Shown here: positions 59,060 to 64,000 of the stretch, piece after piece
How positions within the stretch are numbered: the first letter of the stretch is position 1
Layout: every line of letters starts with the position of its first letter
Source of the DNA: an uncultured Latescibacterota bacterium
GTDB taxonomy: Bacteria; Latescibacterota; UBA2968
Assembly: GCA_958295785.1 (NCBI GenBank)
Contig: OY282377.1
Location: 5,086,896-5,150,895, forward strand
Length of the DNA stretch: 64,000 nt
Direction: 5' to 3'
Translations under genes and position numbers: made by a program
The notes under the pieces: model-generated
The model's input: only the letters and a program-made list of their open reading frames with translations
The model's database searches: none
What the model was told of the DNA's origin: nothing

Positions 59060-59464
59060 TCACTCACTGGGCGAGGCGAGCGAAATTTTATCTGCGCCTG
59101 ACAACTTCACCTCGTCGAGCACGTCGATGAATTTCTCATAAGGCGTTTCTTCGTCGGCCTTTAATGAGATGATCAGCTTATCGTTTTGCGCCAATCGCTG
59201 CTCGATATCTGCCCGAAGCTGATTCAGCGGTATGTTTTGTTCCAGATTGATGAGAATCTCCCCATTGACATTGACCCAGAGGTTGCAAATGTTCTTCTTT
59301 TGGATTTTCTTAGATTCGCCCGGCGGCGGCAAGTGCATGCCGATGCCCTTGTCTTGGTTCATCGTGGTGGTCACCAAAAAAAACACGAGCAACAGAAACA
59401 CGATATCTGCCATAGACCCGGTGGGGATTTCAGGTGAGGATTTTTCGCGTCGCTGAAGGGCCAT
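59060..59464 (-). CDS. exbD: ExbD/TolR-family protein (first)
   Basis: 134 aa. Same architecture as its neighbour: TGSMADIVFLLLVFFLVTTT with the key Asp, then INLEQNIPLNQLRADIEQRL and LIISLKADEETPYEKFIDVL in the periplasmic domain. The ATG comes 3 bp after the exbB stop. It has the MHLPPPGE stretch just after the membrane helix that is usual in this subfamily. Confidence 0.92.
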   Translation of the reverse strand: MALQRREKSSPEIPTGSMADIVFLLLVFFLVTTTMNQDKGIGMHLPPPGESKKIQKKNICNLWVNVNGEILINLEQNIPLNQLRADIEQRLAQNDKLIISLKADEETPYEKFIDVLDEVKLSGADKISLASPSE

Positions 59465-59467
59465 GGT

Positions 59468-60088
59468 TTATTCCTCCTTGCCGTAGCCATACTGAATCAG
59501 GTCATCGACAAACTGATTGGAGCTTTCTTGGAGGTCGATAATGATCTTGTCAATTTTTGACAGGAAGAAGTTGTATGCGGCCTGCACAGGAATCGCAACC
59601 ACCAGCCCGGAAGCCGTTGTAATCAGAGCTTCGGAAATACCGCCGGCCACGACGCTGGGATCGACATCGCCAGCAGCGGCGATATCGTTAAAAGCTCGGA
59701 TCATACCCGACACGGTGCCCAGAAAACCGACGAGAGGTGCGAGGTTTGCAACCGTTGACAGCCACACGAGCCCGCGCTCGAGAAAAGCCATTTCAATCGC
59801 ACCGGATTCCTCAATTGACTTTTCCACATTCTCAATGCCGCGGTCCAACCGCAACAGCCCAGCGTGCAACACCGTAGCGACCGGGCCGCGGGTATTGGAA
59901 CACAGTTCAGCAGCACCTTCTGGCCCATCTTGCTTGAGGGCACTCTGAAGGTCCACCATAAATTCTTTGGCATTGATATGCGCCTTAAACAGGGTGTAAA
60001 AACGCTCGACAATCACCACGATGCCAAAAAACAACATCACCAACAGCGGATACATAAAGTTTCCGCCTTGAAAAAAAAGATCAACCAT
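59468..60088 (-). CDS. exbB: ExbB/TolQ/MotA-family proton channel protein
   Basis: 206 aa. Three membrane helices: MYPLLVMLFFGIVVIVERFY, LSTVANLAPLVGFLGTVSGM and ISEALITTASGLVVAIPVQA. The conserved polar Thr residues of helices 2 and 3 are present. Forms the pentameric inner-membrane channel around ExbD. First of the Ton motor genes; 58 bp separate it from the upstream TPR gene, so both may share a promoter above 61343. Confidence 0.93.
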   Translation of the reverse strand: MVDLFFQGGNFMYPLLVMLFFGIVVIVERFYTLFKAHINAKEFMVDLQSALKQDGPEGAAELCSNTRGPVATVLHAGLLRLDRGIENVEKSIEESGAIEMAFLERGLVWLSTVANLAPLVGFLGTVSGMIRAFNDIAAAGDVDPSVVAGGISEALITTASGLVVAIPVQAAYNFFLSKIDKIIIDLQESSNQFVDDLIQYGYGKEE

Positions 60089-60146
60089 GCCACATCTCCC
60101 GAGTTAGGGGTATAGTGAGAAAGAATGGATTACAAAATCAGTCCGC

Positions 60147-61343
60147 TTACCGCTTGCCCTCCGTTTTCACCTCCTCCTTTTTTTGTTTGCTCTTTTCAAA
60201 AAACTCCCGACGCTTCTTTTCTTCTTCGGTCAGGGGCGGGTCGAGTGTTTGAATCATCGCGTTGGCATTGTTCTTCCACTGCGGGTCTTTTTCCGCCCTT
60301 CTATACCATGTCAACGCATTGATAGAATCCTGTTTTGCACTTGAGTTTTTCCACCTGTCAAAATAGTGATCGCCCTTCATATAGGGGTATTTGCCATTTT
60401 TTGGGTCTTGTTTTAGCCCCTGATTGACCCACTTGAGGCTGCCTGTCAAATCGGCGAGTTCTTCGATCACGTCCAAATTGTCGGGCTGGCTTTTGTACAA
60501 TTTTTCAAGCCGACCGACGAGCCAATTCTTGGGTTTGCCCACCTTCTTGCCCGTTTCGATGGTCTTTTCCAAAAAGAAAATGCTTGAGTTATCGTTCTGA
60601 TACAATTTTTCGTAGGCATTGAAGGCGGGATCATCATCGCTCCTTTTTTGGTACATACCCGCCAATTTTTCCAGCGTGGCGTAATCGTCGGGGTTTATCT
60701 CCAGCACCTTTTCCATTTCGGCCAGGGCCTCGTCCTCGCCGCCTGTTTTCAGATGCAATTCGCCGATCATCTCCAGCACTTCGGGATCATCGGGCTTCAG
60801 TTCTCCCCATTTTTTGGCGTAATCCAATGCCGTTTCATAGTCCTTAATTTCGACATTCAAGCCGACCAATGCGTGGTAACATTGAACTTGTTCCTCTAGT
60901 TCGAGGTTGAATGTCAGCAAGGCTTCATAGCACCCAATGGCTTTTTCGGGCTGTTCCTGAATGACATAGATATTGGCCAATGCGAGGTACACGCCTTTGG
61001 TGTACTTGCTTTTGGGGTCGAGTTCAATGGCTTTTTGATACCATGTAATGGCATCCTCATACTTTTCGATTTGATTGTACAACTTGCCCAAACGCCGAGC
61101 CGTGGTCGCCCTTTTTGGATTGTAGCCCCATGATTTCAGCAACTGCGTTTCGGCATCTTCGTATTGCCCGCTCTTGAGATATCGATCCCCCCAGCCCAAA
61201 TGCCGATTGCCCATACTGATAGAATCGGCCTTTGTCATCTCGGTTTTCTCTTCTTCGGCAAAACAAAGTGACGCCGTGCCAAAAACAAAAAAGCCGCACA
61301 GCAAGGCCAAAAAGCCAGGTCGGAATTTCAGATTCAAAATCAT
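60147..61343 (-). CDS. secreted TPR-repeat protein
   Basis: 398 aa; the ATG at 61343 has GGGAG 4 nt before it, so it is preferred over one three codons upstream. Signal peptide ILNLKFRPGFLALLCGFFVF then GTASLCFAEE. Multiple TPR units follow (LGKLYNQIEKYEDAITWYQK, LANIYVIQEQPEKAIGCYEA), and the end is a Lys/Glu-rich tail. Leading the exbB-exbD-exbD-tonB operon, it probably helps assemble the Ton machinery or the cargo it serves; this is inference. Confidence 0.85.
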   Translation of the reverse strand: MILNLKFRPGFLALLCGFFVFGTASLCFAEEEKTEMTKADSISMGNRHLGWGDRYLKSGQYEDAETQLLKSWGYNPKRATTARRLGKLYNQIEKYEDAITWYQKAIELDPKSKYTKGVYLALANIYVIQEQPEKAIGCYEALLTFNLELEEQVQCYHALVGLNVEIKDYETALDYAKKWGELKPDDPEVLEMIGELHLKTGGEDEALAEMEKVLEINPDDYATLEKLAGMYQKRSDDDPAFNAYEKLYQNDNSSIFFLEKTIETGKKVGKPKNWLVGRLEKLYKSQPDNLDVIEELADLTGSLKWVNQGLKQDPKNGKYPYMKGDHYFDRWKNSSAKQDSINALTWYRRAEKDPQWKNNANAMIQTLDPPLTEEEKKRREFFEKSKQKKEEVKTEGKR

Positions 61344-61692
61344 TGCTCCCAATCTCCATACTGTGTGGGGTAAAAAACAATACGCGGTATCGGGGTCGTT
61401 TTACAATCCCTTACAAAAGGGCTACATTATTCGCGGTTTTAAGGATGCAAAATCTAACGAATGAAAAAACCCCTGTCAAGCCAAAATCCGCCTCATAACT
61501 GTTATTATTAAACGAGACGCGCATCAGCAGAGTTCCCGGTAATCCAATGTTGCAACAAGTGGTGTATGAGAGCGGTCGGGTTTTCGGCCTTACAATCTGA
61601 GACGCTGAACACAGATTGCACAAAAAAATATAATCCGAAAAGACAGGTGTCAACCCCTTTTCATCGGGCGAGGTGAACCAAACGCCATGCTA
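61344..61692. other. intergenic region
   Basis: About 350 bases with no gene I can support. It should hold the minus-strand promoter of the TPR/exb operon. The plus-strand promoter of the predicted RNA begins at 61693. Confidence 0.6.
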
Positions 61693-61721
61693 TTGACAGA
61701 ACAAAAGAGAAGCGGTATATT
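61693..61721 (+). promoter_or_regulatory. consensus sigma-70 promoter
   Basis: TTGACA (61693-61698), a 17-bp spacer, and TATATT (61716-61721). Transcription should begin near 61728. This is the best match to the housekeeping promoter consensus I noticed in the window. Confidence 0.75.
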
Positions 61722-61727
61722 GAACAA

Positions 61728-61900
61728 AGCTAACGCGCACGATGATGTTGGAGTGTGATATGCACCAGAGATTGCACACAGATTATTGCCGTAAAAAACG
61801 GCGGATTACGCTTCCGCCATGCCCCAAAGCGGAGTGTGTGACCCCGTGCGTGCCATCCGACTAAGCCCCTTGATGCGTCTGTGTCAAGGGGCTTTCTGTA
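61728..61900 (+). ncRNA. predicted structured non-coding RNA upstream of guaB
   Basis: A roughly 170-nt transcript unit with a strong promoter and a perfect 11-bp terminator stem (AAGCCCCTTGA / TCAAGGGGCTT, 61863-61894). No coding frame stands out. Possible pairings: CGCGCACG (61733-61740) with CGTGCGTG (61845-61852); GTTGGA (61747-61752) with TCCGAC (61857-61862), which would form a pseudoknot with the first; and two mutually exclusive hairpins, GCCGT/ACGGC at 61788-61802 and GGCGGA/TCCGCC at 61800-61818. It could be a 6S-like RNA, another small RNA or a guaB leader. Confidence 0.6.
61863..61900 (+). terminator. terminator of the predicted RNA
   Basis: An 11-bp perfect stem with a 10-nt loop, followed by TCTGTATTT. 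Confidence 0.85.
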
Positions 61901-61922
61901 TTTGACAAAGGCGAGAAACGAA

Positions 61923-61952
61923 TCGCAGGGGCGCGGCCCCTGTGCCCGCCCG
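61923..61952. repeat. dispersed GC-rich palindrome, copy 10
   Basis: TCGCAGGGGCGCGGCCCCTG then TGCCCGCCCG, between the RNA terminator and guaB. Confidence 0.8.
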
Positions 61953-61984
61953 AAGTGAAAGCAACCACAGATGAACACCGATAA

Positions 61985-63538
<1,554 letters not shown>

Positions 63539-63580
63539 AAGGCTGGACTTCCCCTACAAAAAAGATGCGAGGATAGAAAC

Positions 63581-63609
63581 GTAGGGGCGGTGCCCCCGCG
63601 CCCGCCCGA
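63581..63609. repeat. dispersed GC-rich palindrome, copy 11
   Basis: GTAGGGGCGGTGCCCCCGCG then CCCGCCCGA, just after guaB. Confidence 0.8.
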
Positions 63610-63684
63610 AAATGCAAGATACAAGGGGAAGAACATCTCCCTCGCAACGGAGAGGGATCCCAGCGCCTACCACACCGAACGTTT

Positions 63685-64000
63685 ATGACCGGAACCTGGA
63701 TCAACATCGCAACCGTGCTCGTCGGCTGTTGTTTGGGGCTTCTTTTGGGCAAGCGATTTCCCGACCGCATCCGCGAAACCCTGATGAAAGGGCTGGGTTT
63801 ATTCACCCTGATTGTCGGCTTGCAGATGGCCTTTGAGACCGACCGCGTGATCGTCACCTTGGTCAGCGTGGTCATCGGCGGCATCACGGGTGAGTTGCTC
63901 GCTATTCACGCGCGACTCGACCGCTTGGGCAATGCCCTGCAAGCGCGTTTTGGCGCGTCTTCAAACAACCGCTTCAGCGAGGGATTTGTCACCACCAGCC
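63685..64000 (+). CDS. DUF554-family membrane protein (partial)
   Basis: Runs off the window after 105 codons. ATG 63685. The N-terminal sequence MTGTWINIATVLVGCCLGLL then LGKRFPDRIRETLMKGLGLF is the DUF554 (YdfK/YqgA-like) start, with at least two hydrophobic segments visible and a third beginning. An integral inner-membrane protein of unknown, possibly transport-related, function. Confidence 0.85.
   Translation, partial: MTGTWINIATVLVGCCLGLLLGKRFPDRIRETLMKGLGLFTLIVGLQMAFETDRVIVTLVSVVIGGITGELLAIHARLDRLGNALQARFGASSNNRFSEGFVTTS

Overview
The window looks like chromosome from an uncultivated Gram-negative bacterium. Ton/ExbBD genes, a class A penicillin-binding protein, many Gfo/Idh/MocA oxidoreductases, a heparinase, a creatininase, a TauD dioxygenase and a DUF6785-type membrane protein recall Poribacteria or Latescibacterota. 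That placement is inference from gene content only; no rRNA is present.

Layout. (1) 1-7,460 is a scrambled locus. Pieces of one parA, its 196-aa partner gene, a glnS 3' end and a tRNA-Gln recur in the wrong order. They are interrupted by an IS701-like element, an IS630 element, an IS5-type composite carrying an Rpn-like nuclease gene, and three copies of a small membrane-protein gene. (2) 7,860-23,250 is ordinary metabolic chromosome: tRNA-Pro; a tight four-gene oxidoreductase operon; HicBA; a flippase; MazE with a broken MazF; a DUF6785 protein; and a catabolic cluster (dioxygenase, aldolase, heparinase, creatininase, isomerase). (3) 23,900-31,550 holds GalU-like, GHMP kinase and glycosyltransferase genes (one operon), a ThDP enzyme, PBP1A and a truncated cysteine desulfurase. 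(4) 31,550-53,750 is a more AT-rich defence island: an Avs-like STAND protein with a nuclease domain; an HNH protein; CBASS (CD-NTase plus HNH-SAVED Cap5) followed by a DndB-like DGQHR protein; two almost identical cas6/cbiX modules; two remnants of a phosphorothioate-dependent McrA-type enzyme; a DUF262 protein overlapping a Ser/Thr kinase gene (the DUF262 gene is split by an IS); and an AAA ATPase/DUF4276 pair resembling PARIS. (5) 53,800-64,000 returns to housekeeping genes: SDR, enolase-superfamily enzyme, endonuclease III, TPR, TonB, two ExbD, ExbB, TPR, a predicted structured RNA, guaB and a partial DUF554 gene.

Mobile DNA dominates the accessory parts. Several insertions can be proved inside the window. 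Removing the IS701-like copies restores parA and the DUF262 gene in frame. The composite IS5-type element and one 454-bp MITE-like repeat each have an empty-site paralogue a few kilobases away. Three different TNA-target elements are stacked end to end at 44,267-45,748. An 11-copy dispersed palindrome lies between genes throughout.

The best candidates for something undescribed are the DUF262-kinase pair, the CBASS operon with a DGQHR third gene, and the array-less duplicated cas6/cbiX module that brackets part of the island.
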